Shown here: one piece after another, positions 43,184 through 52,716 of the stretch | Position numbering within the stretch: the first letter of the stretch is position 1 | Layout: each line of letters begins with the position of its first letter | DNA from: Bacteroidales bacterium UBA2287 | GTDB lineage: Bacteria; Bacteroidota; Bacteroidia; Bacteroidales; Tenuifilaceae | DNA length: 64,000 nucleotides | Direction of reading: 5' to 3' | Assembly (NCBI GenBank): GCA_002345675.1 | Contig: DDWL01000029.1 | Span: 1-64,000, forward strand | The notes under the pieces: model-generated | Seen by the model: the letters and a program-made list of their open reading frames with translations, nothing else | Database searches by the model: none | Told to the model about the DNA's origin: nothing | Position numbers and translations under genes: made by a program

Positions 43184-44458
43184 TTATTGTTTCTTTCTGA
43201 AAATTGTAGCTTCCCTATCGGGACCAACCGATACAATTGATACAGGAACCCCAACTTCCTTTTCAATAAAAGCAATATAATCATTAAGTTCTTTTGGAAG
43301 TTGGTTGCTATTTCTCATTTGTTCAATTGATGTGTTCCAGCCCTTTAATTCGGTGTAAATGGGTTCAATAGGAACGTCAATATCGAAAGGAACCCTTTGG
43401 GTTTCATTTCCGTTTACTTTATATGCTGTTGCTACCTTTATGGTTTCGAAGGTGTCGAGAACATCGGCCTTTGTTAAAATTATTTCAGTTACACCATTCA
43501 GCATAACTGCATAACGGAGTGCAACTAAGTCGAGCCAACCGCAGCGACGAGGCCTTCCTGTTGTTGAACCGTATTCGCGACCAATGTCGCGTAGGTTTTG
43601 CCCAACTTCGTCGTTAAGTTCGGTGGGAAAAGGTCCCGAGCCAACTCTTGTGCAGTATGCTTTTACAATTCCCATTACATTTCCAATTGTCGATGGGGCT
43701 ATTCCCATTCCTGTGCAAGCTCCAGCGCAAATGGTATTGGATGAAGTAACGAAAGGATAAGAGCCAAAGTCTACATCGAGTAGCGTTCCCTGAGCGCCTT
43801 CGGCAAGAATGGTTTTCCCTTTGGAGTAAAGTTCATTTATTTCGTACTCGGAATCGATAATCTCAAACTGTTTAATAATTTCGATACCATCGAACCACAC
43901 TTTTTCGTGCTGTTCAATATTTGCCTCGTAGGTGTACTGTTTTAGTACCGATTTATGTTTTTCTTTTAGCTGGTTATACCTGTCTAAAAAATCGGGGCGA
44001 ATAGTATCGCCAATCCTTAACCCATTTCTACCTGTTTTGTCCATGTAGGTTGGGCCAATACCTTTTAGAGTAGAACCAATTTTACTTTTACCCTTCGAGG
44101 CTTCCGAAGCTGCGTCGAGTTCGCGATGCGAAGGAATAATGAGGTGTGCCTTTTTCGAAATTTTGAGGTTTTTGGTTGGCTCAATTCCTAAGTTTCGGAG
44201 TTTGGCAATTTCGATGGCAAAAACTACTGGGTCGAGCACAACTCCGTTACCAATAATATTTATAGTATTACTATGAAAAATACCTGAAGGAATGGTGTGA
44301 AGCACGTGCTTAGTGCCTTCGAATTCGAGCGAGTGACCTGCATTTGGGCCCCCCTGAAACCTTGTAACAATGTTGTAATTCGACGAAAGCACATCTACAA
44401 CTTTTCCTTTTCCCTCATCGCCCCATTGGAGGCCTAATAAAACATCGATTTTCTTCAT
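43184..44458 (-). CDS. purA: Adenylosuccinate synthetase
   Basis: A 424-residue full-length PurA, the enzyme that joins IMP and aspartate with GTP on the way to AMP. The GTP-binding motif QWGDEGKGK is at the N-terminus, GPTYMDKTGRNGLR is near residue 134, the catalytic loop QGTLLDVDFGSYPFVTSSNTI is near 230 and the GRPRRCGWLD motif near 305. It is preceded by a palindromic element and stands alone. Confidence 0.96.
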   Translation of the reverse strand: MKKIDVLLGLQWGDEGKGKVVDVLSSNYNIVTRFQGGPNAGHSLEFEGTKHVLHTIPSGIFHSNTINIIGNGVVLDPVVFAIEIAKLRNLGIEPTKNLKISKKAHLIIPSHRELDAASEASKGKSKIGSTLKGIGPTYMDKTGRNGLRIGDTIRPDFLDRYNQLKEKHKSVLKQYTYEANIEQHEKVWFDGIEIIKQFEIIDSEYEINELYSKGKTILAEGAQGTLLDVDFGSYPFVTSSNTICAGACTGMGIAPSTIGNVMGIVKAYCTRVGSGPFPTELNDEVGQNLRDIGREYGSTTGRPRRCGWLDLVALRYAVMLNGVTEIILTKADVLDTFETIKVATAYKVNGNETQRVPFDIDVPIEPIYTELKGWNTSIEQMRNSNQLPKELNDYIAFIEKEVGVPVSIVSVGPDREATIFRKKQ

Positions 44459-44595
44459 AAAAAGTTCTTCGAATTAAAAAGAATTCAAAAAAAATCCGGC
44501 ACGCGACCGGTTAAATAAATTGCATTACTGAAATAAAGTACTGTTACGTTTATTTAAAATTTGTTTGATATAAAAAACACTTCAATATACTGTTT

Positions 44596-44754
44596 AATAA
44601 GGTAATAAGGTTTGTATTTATGTGTAAGTTAATGTTACTAAGGTTAAAAATTCTTTGAATAAGGTTTTTAAACGATACATAAAACCTTATTTGTACTTCA
44701 AAAAACCTTAGTCAAAAAGTTACTTACTCGCCTTTATACCCTTATTCTCTTATT
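44596..44754. repeat. Nested palindromic element, copy B
   Basis: Same three nested pairs as copy A: AATAAGGTAATAAGGTT (44596-44612) with ACCCTTATTCTCTTATT (44738-44754); TACTAAGGTT (44636-44645) with AACCTTAGT (44704-44712); AATAAGGTTTTT (44658-44669) with AAAACCTTATT (44681-44691). It lies in the 456-bp gap 44459-44914, upstream of purA. The rest of the gap holds a GTTTATCAACAA/TTGTTATAAAAC imperfect inverted repeat near 44848 and no gene. Confidence 0.85.
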
Positions 44755-44914
44755 TATGAACCCTTAGATGAATTTCATCAAACTCACGTTTTTTAACACG
44801 TAAATTTACACGTTTTAACCTATATAAATAGAATATTTAGTAAACAGTTTATCAACAATTTACTACAAGTTGTTATAAAACATTTTGAGGGTTACTTACC
44901 TTAGGGCGAGCTAC

Positions 44915-45376
44915 TTAGTTAATACGTTCTTTTTTTGCGCAGTTTTTGCAAATGCCATAAAAGTATAGAGAGTGCTGGTTAACTTTAAAGTTCATTGACT
45001 TTGAAACGGTATTCTCAATTTCCTGAATTCGGGGATCGCAGAATTCGGTAACTGCTCCGCAAACTGTGCAAATAAGGTGATCGTGTTGGCTGCATTCGAA
45101 TGCTTTTTCGAATTGGGCCATATTGCGGCCAAACTGATGCTTTACAACTAGGTTACACTCAAGAAGCAGCTCAATGGTATTATAAAGGGTTGCCCTACTT
45201 ACTCGGTAGTTGTTGTTTTTCATGTGAATGTAAAGGGTTTCGATGTCGAAATGCCCTTTTCGGGTATAAATTTCTTCGAGTATTGCAAAACGCTCGGGAG
45301 TTTTTCTATGTCCTTTACGCTCAAGGTATTCGATAAATATTTTTTTTACAGAATCTATAGTTGAACTGCAGCCCAT
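44915..45376 (-). CDS. Fur family transcriptional regulator
   Basis: A 153-residue Fur/PerR/Zur-type repressor. The winged-helix part contains HRKTPERFAILEEIY and YRVSRATLYNTIELL, the recognition helix of the family. The metal-binding part has FECSQHDHLICTVCGAVTEFCD, with C103 and C106, and a second pair C143 and C146 near the end, which form a structural zinc site. HDH and the rest of the ligands are kept. Its cofactor (Fe, Mn, Zn) is not clear from sequence. The gene is followed downstream by copy B of the palindromic element. Confidence 0.93.
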   Translation of the reverse strand: MGCSSTIDSVKKIFIEYLERKGHRKTPERFAILEEIYTRKGHFDIETLYIHMKNNNYRVSRATLYNTIELLLECNLVVKHQFGRNMAQFEKAFECSQHDHLICTVCGAVTEFCDPRIQEIENTVSKSMNFKVNQHSLYFYGICKNCAKKERIN

Positions 45377-45483
45377 GGAATATGTAGTTTAAATTTAGAA
45401 CAGATAAAAATAGTGAATAATTTTCAAAATGAAACAATGATATTATGTAATTATTATTCTAACATATTTTCACTTGCTTATGT

Positions 45484-47739
45484 TCATTCGTCGAATTTTT
45501 CGATTCGTTTTACCGAGTCAACGCCCTTAATTTTCATAACATTAGTAATAAGATTGTTAAGGTCGATTGCGTTGTGTACGTAAAGGTCGATTGAACTTTC
45601 AAAAATTCCGTCGTGACTTTCGATTGAGAGTTTGCGGATATTTACCCTAAGCTCATCGGAGATTACCTTTGCCAATTCGCTAAGCATACCAATACGATCC
45701 ATTCCTTTTACCTCGACACGAGCAAGAAACGACATAACCTTGTGGGTTGTCCATTTTGCCGACACAATTTTATCGCCTTGGCGCGACATAAGTCTAATTC
45801 CTTCGGCACAGGTAACTTTATGAATAATAATGTTTTCTTCGGGCGAAAGGTATCCAATAACATCGTCGCCTGGTATTGGATTGCAGCAGCGGGCAATTTG
45901 GTAGGTATTTTCGTCGTCTTCGGCAAATTCGCGAATTAAAAACGTTTGCTTTGGGTTAAATTTGTTGCTTTCGGTTTCCTCGGGTTCGCTTTTTACTTTA
46001 CTGCGTTTACGGCCAGTTGTTTTGTTAAACTGAATACTCCAGTAGCGTATCCATTTATTTTGTGTATTCTTTTTAAGAATTTTTTTAAGGTCGTTTAGCG
46101 TAATAATTCCTGAGCCTACTTTACTGTAAAACTCGTCTTTTGATAGTACATCGTATGCAGGCAGTATCTTATTAAATACTCTTGCCGAAGGTTTTATACC
46201 AAACTCGGTAAGCTTGGCTTCGACTAATAATTTACCCTTTTCAATTCTATTCTTAGTTTCAGACTTGTAGGCTGCTTTTATGGCCGTTTTAGCCTTTGCT
46301 GTAATTACAAAGTTTAGCGATTCGTAGGTAGGCTTTTGTGTTTCGGCGGTTATAATTTCAATTTGGTCGCCACTATTTAGTTGATAGCTAAGCGGAACAA
46401 GCTTGTGGTTAACCTTTGCGCCAATAGCTCTGTTACCTATTTTCGAGTGAATTTCGTATGCTAAGTCGAGTGCAGTTGCACCTTTTGGTAATGTGCGGGT
46501 GTCGCCTTTTGGAGTGAAAACAACTATTTCGGACGAAAAGAGGTTGAGCTTAAACTCATCGAGAAAGTCGAGTGCATCGGACTGAGGATTGTCGAGCATT
46601 TCGCGAATTCGTTTAATCCACTTATCGAGTTCGTTCTCCTGAGCCTGAGCATCCATTTCCTTATACTTCCAGTGGGCTGCAAAACCGCGCTCGGCAATTT
46701 CGTCCATTCGTTTCGATCGAATTTGAACTTCGACCCATTGCCCGTGAGGGCCCATAACAGTGCAGTGTAATGCTTCGTAGCCGTTGGCTTTTGGGGTGCT
46801 AACCCAGTCGCGTATGCGGTCGGGTTTGGGTTTGTAAATATCGGTTACAAGCGAATAAATGTGCCAGCATTGAGTTTTTTCGGGAATGTACGATATGGGT
46901 TTAAAAATAATTCGGATGGCAAGAAGGTCGTATATATCTTCGAAAGTAACGTTTTTGGTTTGAATTTTTTTCCAAATGGAGTAAACCGATTTTGGGCGAC
47001 CGTTAATATCGAATTCGATGCTGTTTTCAACCAGTTTATTAATTATTGGTAGCGAAAAGGAGTTTATAATTTGCATTCGGCGCTTTTCGGTGCCCTCAAT
47101 TTTACTCTTTATTTCTTCGTAAACCTGAGGAAATCGATACTTTAGGCTAAGGTCTTCGAGTTCTGTTTTAAAAGAATATAATCCTAATCGGTGGGCTAAT
47201 GGTGCATACAGGTATATTGTTTCGCCTGCAATTTTCATTTGCTTGTTTGCCGGAAGCGAGTCGAGGGTTCGCATATTGTGCAACCTGTCGGCAAGTTTTA
47301 TAAGAATTACCCTTATGTCGTCGGCAAGGGTAAGCAGCATTTTTCGAAAGTTTTCGGCTTGGAGCGATGAGTTTGCATCGAAAACCTCCGATATTTTTGT
47401 AAGCCCATCGATAATAGAGGCAATCTTCTTTCCAAAGAGTTTTTCAATGTCCTCAATAGTGTAGTCGGTATCCTCAACCACGTCGTGCAAAAGAGCGCAG
47501 GCAATGGCTTTTGAACCAAGTCCAATTTCGTCGGATACAATTTTTGCTACTGCAATTGGGTGCAGTATGTAGGGTTCGCCCGACTTGCGTTTTACGCCTT
47601 TATGCGCTTCGTTGGCTAAGTTAAAAGCTTTAGTAACAAGCTTAATATCTTCCTCCTCTTGGCAACGAGTACAGTGTTTCAGCAAATCGTCGAAATGCGA
47701 TTGTATAAGAAGTTTCTCGTCGTCGGTTTGAGATGTCAT
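45484..47739 (-). CDS. Bifunctional (p)ppGpp synthetase/hydrolase (RelA/SpoT family)
   Basis: A 751-residue long Rel protein. The N-terminal HD hydrolase domain has HPIAVAKIVSDE and ALLHDVVEDTDYT, with the HD residues kept. The synthetase domain has RIRDWVSTPKANGYEALHCTVMGP and EVQIRSKRMDEIAERGFAAHWKYKE. A TGS domain (IVVFTPKGDTRTLPKGATALDLAYEIHS) and a C-terminal ACT domain follow. Both active sites look complete, so it probably makes and degrades (p)ppGpp in starvation. Start is the ATG before TSQTDDEKLL. Confidence 0.95.
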   Translation of the reverse strand: MTSQTDDEKLLIQSHFDDLLKHCTRCQEEEDIKLVTKAFNLANEAHKGVKRKSGEPYILHPIAVAKIVSDEIGLGSKAIACALLHDVVEDTDYTIEDIEKLFGKKIASIIDGLTKISEVFDANSSLQAENFRKMLLTLADDIRVILIKLADRLHNMRTLDSLPANKQMKIAGETIYLYAPLAHRLGLYSFKTELEDLSLKYRFPQVYEEIKSKIEGTEKRRMQIINSFSLPIINKLVENSIEFDINGRPKSVYSIWKKIQTKNVTFEDIYDLLAIRIIFKPISYIPEKTQCWHIYSLVTDIYKPKPDRIRDWVSTPKANGYEALHCTVMGPHGQWVEVQIRSKRMDEIAERGFAAHWKYKEMDAQAQENELDKWIKRIREMLDNPQSDALDFLDEFKLNLFSSEIVVFTPKGDTRTLPKGATALDLAYEIHSKIGNRAIGAKVNHKLVPLSYQLNSGDQIEIITAETQKPTYESLNFVITAKAKTAIKAAYKSETKNRIEKGKLLVEAKLTEFGIKPSARVFNKILPAYDVLSKDEFYSKVGSGIITLNDLKKILKKNTQNKWIRYWSIQFNKTTGRKRSKVKSEPEETESNKFNPKQTFLIREFAEDDENTYQIARCCNPIPGDDVIGYLSPEENIIIHKVTCAEGIRLMSRQGDKIVSAKWTTHKVMSFLARVEVKGMDRIGMLSELAKVISDELRVNIRKLSIESHDGIFESSIDLYVHNAIDLNNLITNVMKIKGVDSVKRIEKFDE

Positions 47740-47813
47740 GTGAAATTTGTGAAGTTTTGCAAGGTGTTACATGGAGTATACTTTGCTTATTAAAAAATGT
47801 TACCAGAATTCTA

Positions 47814-49406
47814 TTAATGATTTTTACCGTATAAAACGGTAACATTTCCTGTTTTTACTATTTTTCGTTTGCTTTCGAGTTCCACCTCAACTTTGTATAC
47901 ATAAGTACCTTCGGGAGCAATTTTTCCATTTAGTAAGTAGCCATTCCAGCCCGAATTGTTGCTTTGAAAAACAATTTCGCCCCATCGATTGTAAATTAGC
48001 ATGCTGTAAGTAGCTTCGAATGAAATTGTTGGAACAAAAAGATTTCGAGCGCCTTGCCCCTGCGAAAAGTTACTGGTGGGGTCAATGGCATTTGGCATAA
48101 CAATATCGGGTGTCATTTCAACACAAACAGTTCTCGAACGGCTTACAAGAAGTAAACTATCGTTACTGTTAAATTCCTTGGCTTCGGCATAGTAGCAAAA
48201 ATTACCCGAATACCCCAAGCCCTTAAAGGGGCTTAAATCGTCAACATAATTGAGATCGATGTTTTGGTCGGTTTCAAAAATAAGTTCGGTTTCGGCACCC
48301 GACGAAGGGTAAAAAGTTCGGTAAAGAAAATATTTACGGGGATTTGCATTTTTACTGTAAAGGCTATCCCACCTAATTTCGTTTTTAATTCCTCGTGTAA
48401 CTACTCGAATAGTTGTTGAGTTCGAAAGGTTCGAAACACGAACAAGCCTATTGCAAATATCGTAGGCGTTAATTCTGTAGTAAAAGGGGCGTGTACGTGC
48501 GCTCCACGAGTCGGTGGTGTCGCTGAACGAAGAGGTTTTAGGGTTTGTGAAGCTGTGTAAATTTTTAGCGGTGAAAATAGAGGCCATCGAGTCGGCTTTT
48601 TCCCAGCGAATAACTTCGAATTTTCGAAGTTCAGTTGTAGTATCGATTGTAAAATGCAAGTAGTTTTGTTGGTTCCCAGAAATTATTGAGTCGACATTAA
48701 GAAAAGTTGGCCATGCGGGCATTTCGGTACTAATTCGAATTAAATTAGACTTTGAGGTAAAGTCAGAATCGCTTTTTTTTGCCTCAACGTAAAGGTAATA
48801 GACACTATTTGCCTCAACAGCTATTAACACCTGATTAACATTTCCTGATACAGTCTTGGCTATGGTCATGCTTTCCCAGACTGGCGTGTTACCCATATAT
48901 ACATCGTACTTTTCAATTCTATTTCCCCAGCCTAAGTAGTGAAGCCAACGTACATTTAATTTGTTTGCGCATTTGTCGTATGTTGATGTTTTATCTAAAT
49001 AAATACTTCCATGAGTTGAAGTTAACTGGCTGGGTTCGTTATTTATCCCATCGGAGGCAAGTAAATACTCAACTCTTCCATTAAGCCCACTTAAATGCGG
49101 AGGCGAACTAAATTCTGTATCGGTATAGGAGTATAAGGGATTGGAATCTGAGTTAAGATTAACGGTGGCAATAGGAGTATTTTGAGGGTTTCCTATTTCG
49201 TTAGGCAATCTTTTGTATATAATAAAACCCGTTGGGTTTTGAATGGGACTAAAGGGAGGGGCTTGCCAGTAAAGTGTTGGAATGCCAGTTGAAGGATCGA
49301 GAGTAAGCCGCTGGAATATGGGAGGCTGGGGCTTTGGCTGCGTGCCTTGCCCAAAAAGCAAAAAAGAGTAAATCAACGAGAAAAACAGTACAATTCCCCT
49401 TACCAT
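47814..49406 (-). CDS. Gliding-motility-type C-terminal domain protein (T9SS cargo)
   Basis: A 530-residue exported protein with a signal peptide (about 1-20). The middle is beta-rich with fibronectin-like repeats (VNSNSDSNPLYSYTDTEF, YRINAYDICNRLVR), usual in adhesins. The C-terminus matches the type B sorting domain of gliding proteins: PNAIDPTSNFSQGQGARNLFVP, YSMLIYNRWGEIVFQSNNSGWNGYLLNG and APEGTYVYKVEVE. It should be exported to the cell surface by the type IX system, consistent with the plug protein at 25470. No catalytic domain is recognised. Confidence 0.88.
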   Translation of the reverse strand: MVRGIVLFFSLIYSFLLFGQGTQPKPQPPIFQRLTLDPSTGIPTLYWQAPPFSPIQNPTGFIIYKRLPNEIGNPQNTPIATVNLNSDSNPLYSYTDTEFSSPPHLSGLNGRVEYLLASDGINNEPSQLTSTHGSIYLDKTSTYDKCANKLNVRWLHYLGWGNRIEKYDVYMGNTPVWESMTIAKTVSGNVNQVLIAVEANSVYYLYVEAKKSDSDFTSKSNLIRISTEMPAWPTFLNVDSIISGNQQNYLHFTIDTTTELRKFEVIRWEKADSMASIFTAKNLHSFTNPKTSSFSDTTDSWSARTRPFYYRINAYDICNRLVRVSNLSNSTTIRVVTRGIKNEIRWDSLYSKNANPRKYFLYRTFYPSSGAETELIFETDQNIDLNYVDDLSPFKGLGYSGNFCYYAEAKEFNSNDSLLLVSRSRTVCVEMTPDIVMPNAIDPTSNFSQGQGARNLFVPTISFEATYSMLIYNRWGEIVFQSNNSGWNGYLLNGKIAPEGTYVYKVEVELESKRKIVKTGNVTVLYGKNH

Positions 49407-49499
49407 TGGTAATAGTAGTTATAGCAATTAAACCTTAAAAATAGCTACAATTCCATAATATACGAGTATGTACAGGCAAATTTAAATATAATAACAAAG

Positions 49500-49741
49500 T
49501 TTCTCGCAGATTTCACTGATTGCGCAGATGAGCAATATTTTAAGTTATTTTCTGCGAAAATCCCTGCCTGCCGTTAGGCAGGAGCGGTATCAGCGAGAAA
49601 TAGAAAATCCCAAGTTATTAATGGTTCATTGTTTCTCGCAGATTTCACAGATTGCGCAGATGAGCAATATTTTAAGTTATTATCTGCGAAAATCCCTGCC
49701 TGCCGTCAGGAAGAAGCGGTGTCAGCGAGAAATCGAAAAAT
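49500..49741. repeat. Two tandem 132-bp-period repeats with TTTCTCGC/GCGAGAAA ends
   Basis: Copies 49500-49610 and 49632-49741 are nearly identical, start 132 bp apart, and each has inverted ends TTTCTCGC and GCGAGAAA. Inside is CCTGCCT/AGGCAGG in copy 1, eroded in copy 2. They fill most of the 367-bp gap 49407-49773. A possible reading frame across them is a by-product of the repeat. Confidence 0.85.
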
Positions 49742-49773
49742 CGCATTTTCTTACCTGCGAATTTTAGGATGTA

Positions 49774-51072
49774 TTAAATGCTATTTGGATTTACTGAGCC
49801 CGCAACCGAAATTGTAATATCGTCGACCTTTAGCCATTTGTTTGCTAACTCCATTATTCGGGTTGGGCTAATAGTTTGAATAGCATTTATTTGCCGTGAA
49901 TAAAAGCTATAGTCGAGGTTATTAAAGTAAAGTAGCCAAATAAAACTTTCGGATATACTAAATTGCCCATTAAAACTGCGTAAAAACTGACCCATTAGCG
50001 ACCCCCTAACTAAATCGAGTTCCAATTGCTCAACGGGTTCACTTTGAATGCGTTTTATTTCGAAAAGAATTTCATTTATGGCATCTTGCGTGTGATTTGC
50101 CCCTACATCGGTCGATATTTGAAACACACCAGCATCGGTAAAGGGTAAAATTGATGCATGAATACCATAGGTAAAACCCTTGTCCTCCCTAATGTTCTTC
50201 ATTAGTCTCGAACCAAAATATCCACCTAAAATGGTTGTTAAAACAACCATTTCGGGGAAATCGGGGTGAGTTCGTGGAAACAGCAATCGGCCAATTCGTA
50301 ACGACGACTGCACTGCATCGGCTTTTTGAGTAAATACAACCGATTCGTTTCTGTTAAGTTCAACCTGTGGAAGTATAATGCCCTTCGATTTTTCGCCCCA
50401 AGTTGCGGAGCCAAAATGCTTTTCGACAAGCGATAGGTGGTTATCGGTTACATTTCCCGAAAGAAAAATTGTGCACGAAGCGGAGCCATAATTTGCCGCA
50501 TGAAATTCTTTTAAATCGCTCGAGCCAATGTTGTCGTAACTTGTTGGCACAGGGAATTTTCCGTAAGGATGATTCGCTCCAAACAGCGATGTAAGAAGGG
50601 TGCGCTGTGCAAGGGCGTTGGTTTTACCAAGTTGAACCGAAAGTTCTTGCTTGCCTGTGGTACGCCAAATGTCGACCTCGTGGTTGGGGTAAATGGGTTG
50701 CTTTACAACCTCTTCAACCATTTTTAGGGTTTCGCTAAAGTAGCGGTTTAACGAGTATACCGTTAAGCGCGAAAAATCGTTATAGGTTGCCCTGTTAATA
50801 TACGATCCATGAAAATCGAGATGATCGGCAATTTGCGATGCTGAAAAGTTTTTGGTACCCTCTGGCATTAAATATAGGGTTCCGTTAGCGACCAAGTGCT
50901 TGGTTTGAAATTTAACTCCAGCATCGAAAAGGAGATCGATTCGGCAAACTTCAACTTCACCCTTATTTACTACGTAAACTTTAACGCCATTAGTTAGTAT
51001 ATGGCATTCGGCTTGAGGTATTGCAACATTTTTTGGAGCGTTTGCTATAGGGGGTGTTTTGCGATCGATCAT
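49774..51072 (-). CDS. M16 peptidase-like protein without the zinc motif
   Basis: A 432-residue M16-fold protein. Where active members have HxxEH, this one reads GTLYLMPEGTKNFSASQIADHLDFHGSYINR, so the zinc ligands are missing. The rest of the fold is clear: VDIWRTTGKQELSVQLGKTNALAQRTLL, TTILGGYFGSRLMKNIREDKGFTYGIHASI (the substrate-binding R/Y region). Such inactive members form heterodimers with an active M16 subunit. The active partner gene is 25 bp upstream on the same strand. Confidence 0.9.
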   Translation of the reverse strand: MIDRKTPPIANAPKNVAIPQAECHILTNGVKVYVVNKGEVEVCRIDLLFDAGVKFQTKHLVANGTLYLMPEGTKNFSASQIADHLDFHGSYINRATYNDFSRLTVYSLNRYFSETLKMVEEVVKQPIYPNHEVDIWRTTGKQELSVQLGKTNALAQRTLLTSLFGANHPYGKFPVPTSYDNIGSSDLKEFHAANYGSASCTIFLSGNVTDNHLSLVEKHFGSATWGEKSKGIILPQVELNRNESVVFTQKADAVQSSLRIGRLLFPRTHPDFPEMVVLTTILGGYFGSRLMKNIREDKGFTYGIHASILPFTDAGVFQISTDVGANHTQDAINEILFEIKRIQSEPVEQLELDLVRGSLMGQFLRSFNGQFSISESFIWLLYFNNLDYSFYSRQINAIQTISPTRIMELANKWLKVDDITISVAGSVNPNSI

Positions 51073-51097
51073 TTTAAAAGAATTAACGGAATGAGCC

Positions 51098-52336
51098 TTA
51101 CTTTATTGATTTGTAGTAAAGTGTTGAACAGTTTTTTGCAGTAAACATAGTTTTTGCAACACGTTTAATGTCGTCGGAAGTAACGTTTCGGTAGCGATCA
51201 ACTTCGAAATTTATCTCTTCGGCTTCACCAATAAGTTCGTAAAAACTAAGGTTTATTGCCACTTCGAGTGGATCGGTTAGTCCAAAAGCGAATTTCGATT
51301 CGAATCTATTCTTCACTTTTTCGAGTTCGTATTCGGTTACTCCTTGTTCTGCAAGCGAATTAAGTTCCTCAATAATAGCGTTTTCAGCATCTTCAAACGA
51401 AACCCCATCGATTAGCCGACCAGTAACTACAAAAAGACCTGGGTCGTTGTCGCCCGAAATAAATGCGTCGATATCGCTGAAAAGGCGCTTCCCTTTAAGT
51501 AAATTCTGGTGCAAACGCGACGATTTTCCGTTCGAAAGAATATCGCTTAACAAATCGGTAGCTCGAAAATCGGGGTGAAGCCTGCTACTCATGTGAAACG
51601 CTAAGTATATGGCATCGAAGGGTACATTTCGTTCAACGGTTAGCTTACGGGATTCGGTTTGCTCGGGTTCGGGAGCAATACTACGAGGTGTTACATTTCT
51701 CCTTTCAATTGGCCCAAACCATTTATTGGCAAGCGTCTCAACCTCTTGCTTTGTAACGTTGCCCGACACACAGAGAATTGCATTATTTGGTGCGTAATGC
51801 GAAAAGAAGAAATCCTTTACTTCGGAAAGACTTGCCCCTTCAATATGTTCGGGAGTTTTGCCAATAGTTGGCCACATGTACGGGTGAACCTTATAGGCCA
51901 AAGGCCTAAGAAGAAGCCAAACATCGCCGTAGGGCTGATTAAGGTAACTTTGGCGAAATTCCTCGACAACAACATTTTTTTGTGTGTCGAGGCTGCGCTG
52001 CGAAAAATCGAGTGCTTGCATTCTGTCGCTTTCCAGCCAAAAGGCAGTTTCAAGGTTTTCCTTAGGAAGAGTAATATAGTAGTTGGTTATATCGTTACTT
52101 GTAAATGCGTTGTTTTCGCCACCAATACGTTCGAGCGGTTCATCGAAAACGGGAATGTTTGTTGTTCCCCCAAACATTAAATGCTCAAAAAGGTGTGCAA
52201 AACCCGTTCTGTCAGGATTTTCGTCGCGAGCGCCTACATTATAAAGAAGGTTAAACGATGAAATTGGCGTTGTTGGGTCGTGGTGAACAAGAACTCGTAG
52301 CCCATTATTTAGTGTAAAGCGTTCAATTGTAATCAT
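51098..52336 (-). CDS. M16 family zinc metallopeptidase
   Basis: A 412-residue insulinase-family peptidase. The zinc motif is GFAHLFEHLMFGGT (HLFEH) near residue 49, with the third ligand expected in the ENLETAFWLESDRMQ to VVEEFRQ region (E about 125). It probably works with the inactive partner encoded 25 bp downstream to degrade peptides. Related pairs in other bacteria are periplasmic, but I see no signal peptide here, so the location is uncertain. Confidence 0.92.
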   Translation of the reverse strand: MITIERFTLNNGLRVLVHHDPTTPISSFNLLYNVGARDENPDRTGFAHLFEHLMFGGTTNIPVFDEPLERIGGENNAFTSNDITNYYITLPKENLETAFWLESDRMQALDFSQRSLDTQKNVVVEEFRQSYLNQPYGDVWLLLRPLAYKVHPYMWPTIGKTPEHIEGASLSEVKDFFFSHYAPNNAILCVSGNVTKQEVETLANKWFGPIERRNVTPRSIAPEPEQTESRKLTVERNVPFDAIYLAFHMSSRLHPDFRATDLLSDILSNGKSSRLHQNLLKGKRLFSDIDAFISGDNDPGLFVVTGRLIDGVSFEDAENAIIEELNSLAEQGVTEYELEKVKNRFESKFAFGLTDPLEVAINLSFYELIGEAEEINFEVDRYRNVTSDDIKRVAKTMFTAKNCSTLYYKSIK

Positions 52337-52529
52337 ATATAGAGATTGAATTTCTTCGTTTTTAGCAATGCAATGGTACTAATTTTTTGATTAATAGTAA
52401 TTGTACTTACCACTCTAAACAAAGTATGAAGCCAATTTGCTTAAATATTTCAGTATTTCACTTTTATATAGCAAAAAAGAATATTGATGAGCCTAAAGCG
52501 ATAATTAATCAAAAGCCTAAATAAACGAA

Positions 52530-52558
52530 TTGAATTACAATGCAAACCATTATATTTG
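52530..52558 (+). promoter_or_regulatory. Candidate promoter of the GH3-lactamase gene
   Basis: TTG (52530-52532), 18-bp spacer, TATATTTG (52551-52558). Predicted start near 52563, so the heptad repeat array 3 would lie in the 5' leader. The rest of the gap 52337-52529 shows nothing recognisable. Confidence 0.5.
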
Positions 52559-52586
52559 TTGATGTTTTTGGGGAAGAGGGAAGTCC

Positions 52587-52711
52587 GACACTTCGATAAA
52601 CTCAGTGTCCGAGGTGGACTGAAGACTGCTGACTGCTGACTGCTGACTGCCGACTGCCGACTGAGAACTGCCGACTGAGAACTGAGAACCGATAACTGCT
52701 AACCGACAACC
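52587..52711 (+). repeat. 7-bp-period repeat array 3 in the leader of the GH3-lactamase gene
   Basis: The block 52587-52616 is the reverse complement of 4923-4952 and is followed by about 13 heptads (GACTGAA, GACTGCT, GACTGCC, GACTGAG, AACTGCC and decayed forms). The array ends 5 bp before the ATG at 52717. Confidence 0.88.
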
Positions 52712-52716
52712 AACAT

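Noticed and set aside
41171..44754. Composite transposon bounded by copies A and B
   Set aside because: No transposase is present and the enclosed genes (GGGtGRT pair, purA) are housekeeping-like.
49528..49767. Small gene inside the 132-bp repeats
   Set aside because: The frame exists only because of the repeat and has no start context or recognised product.
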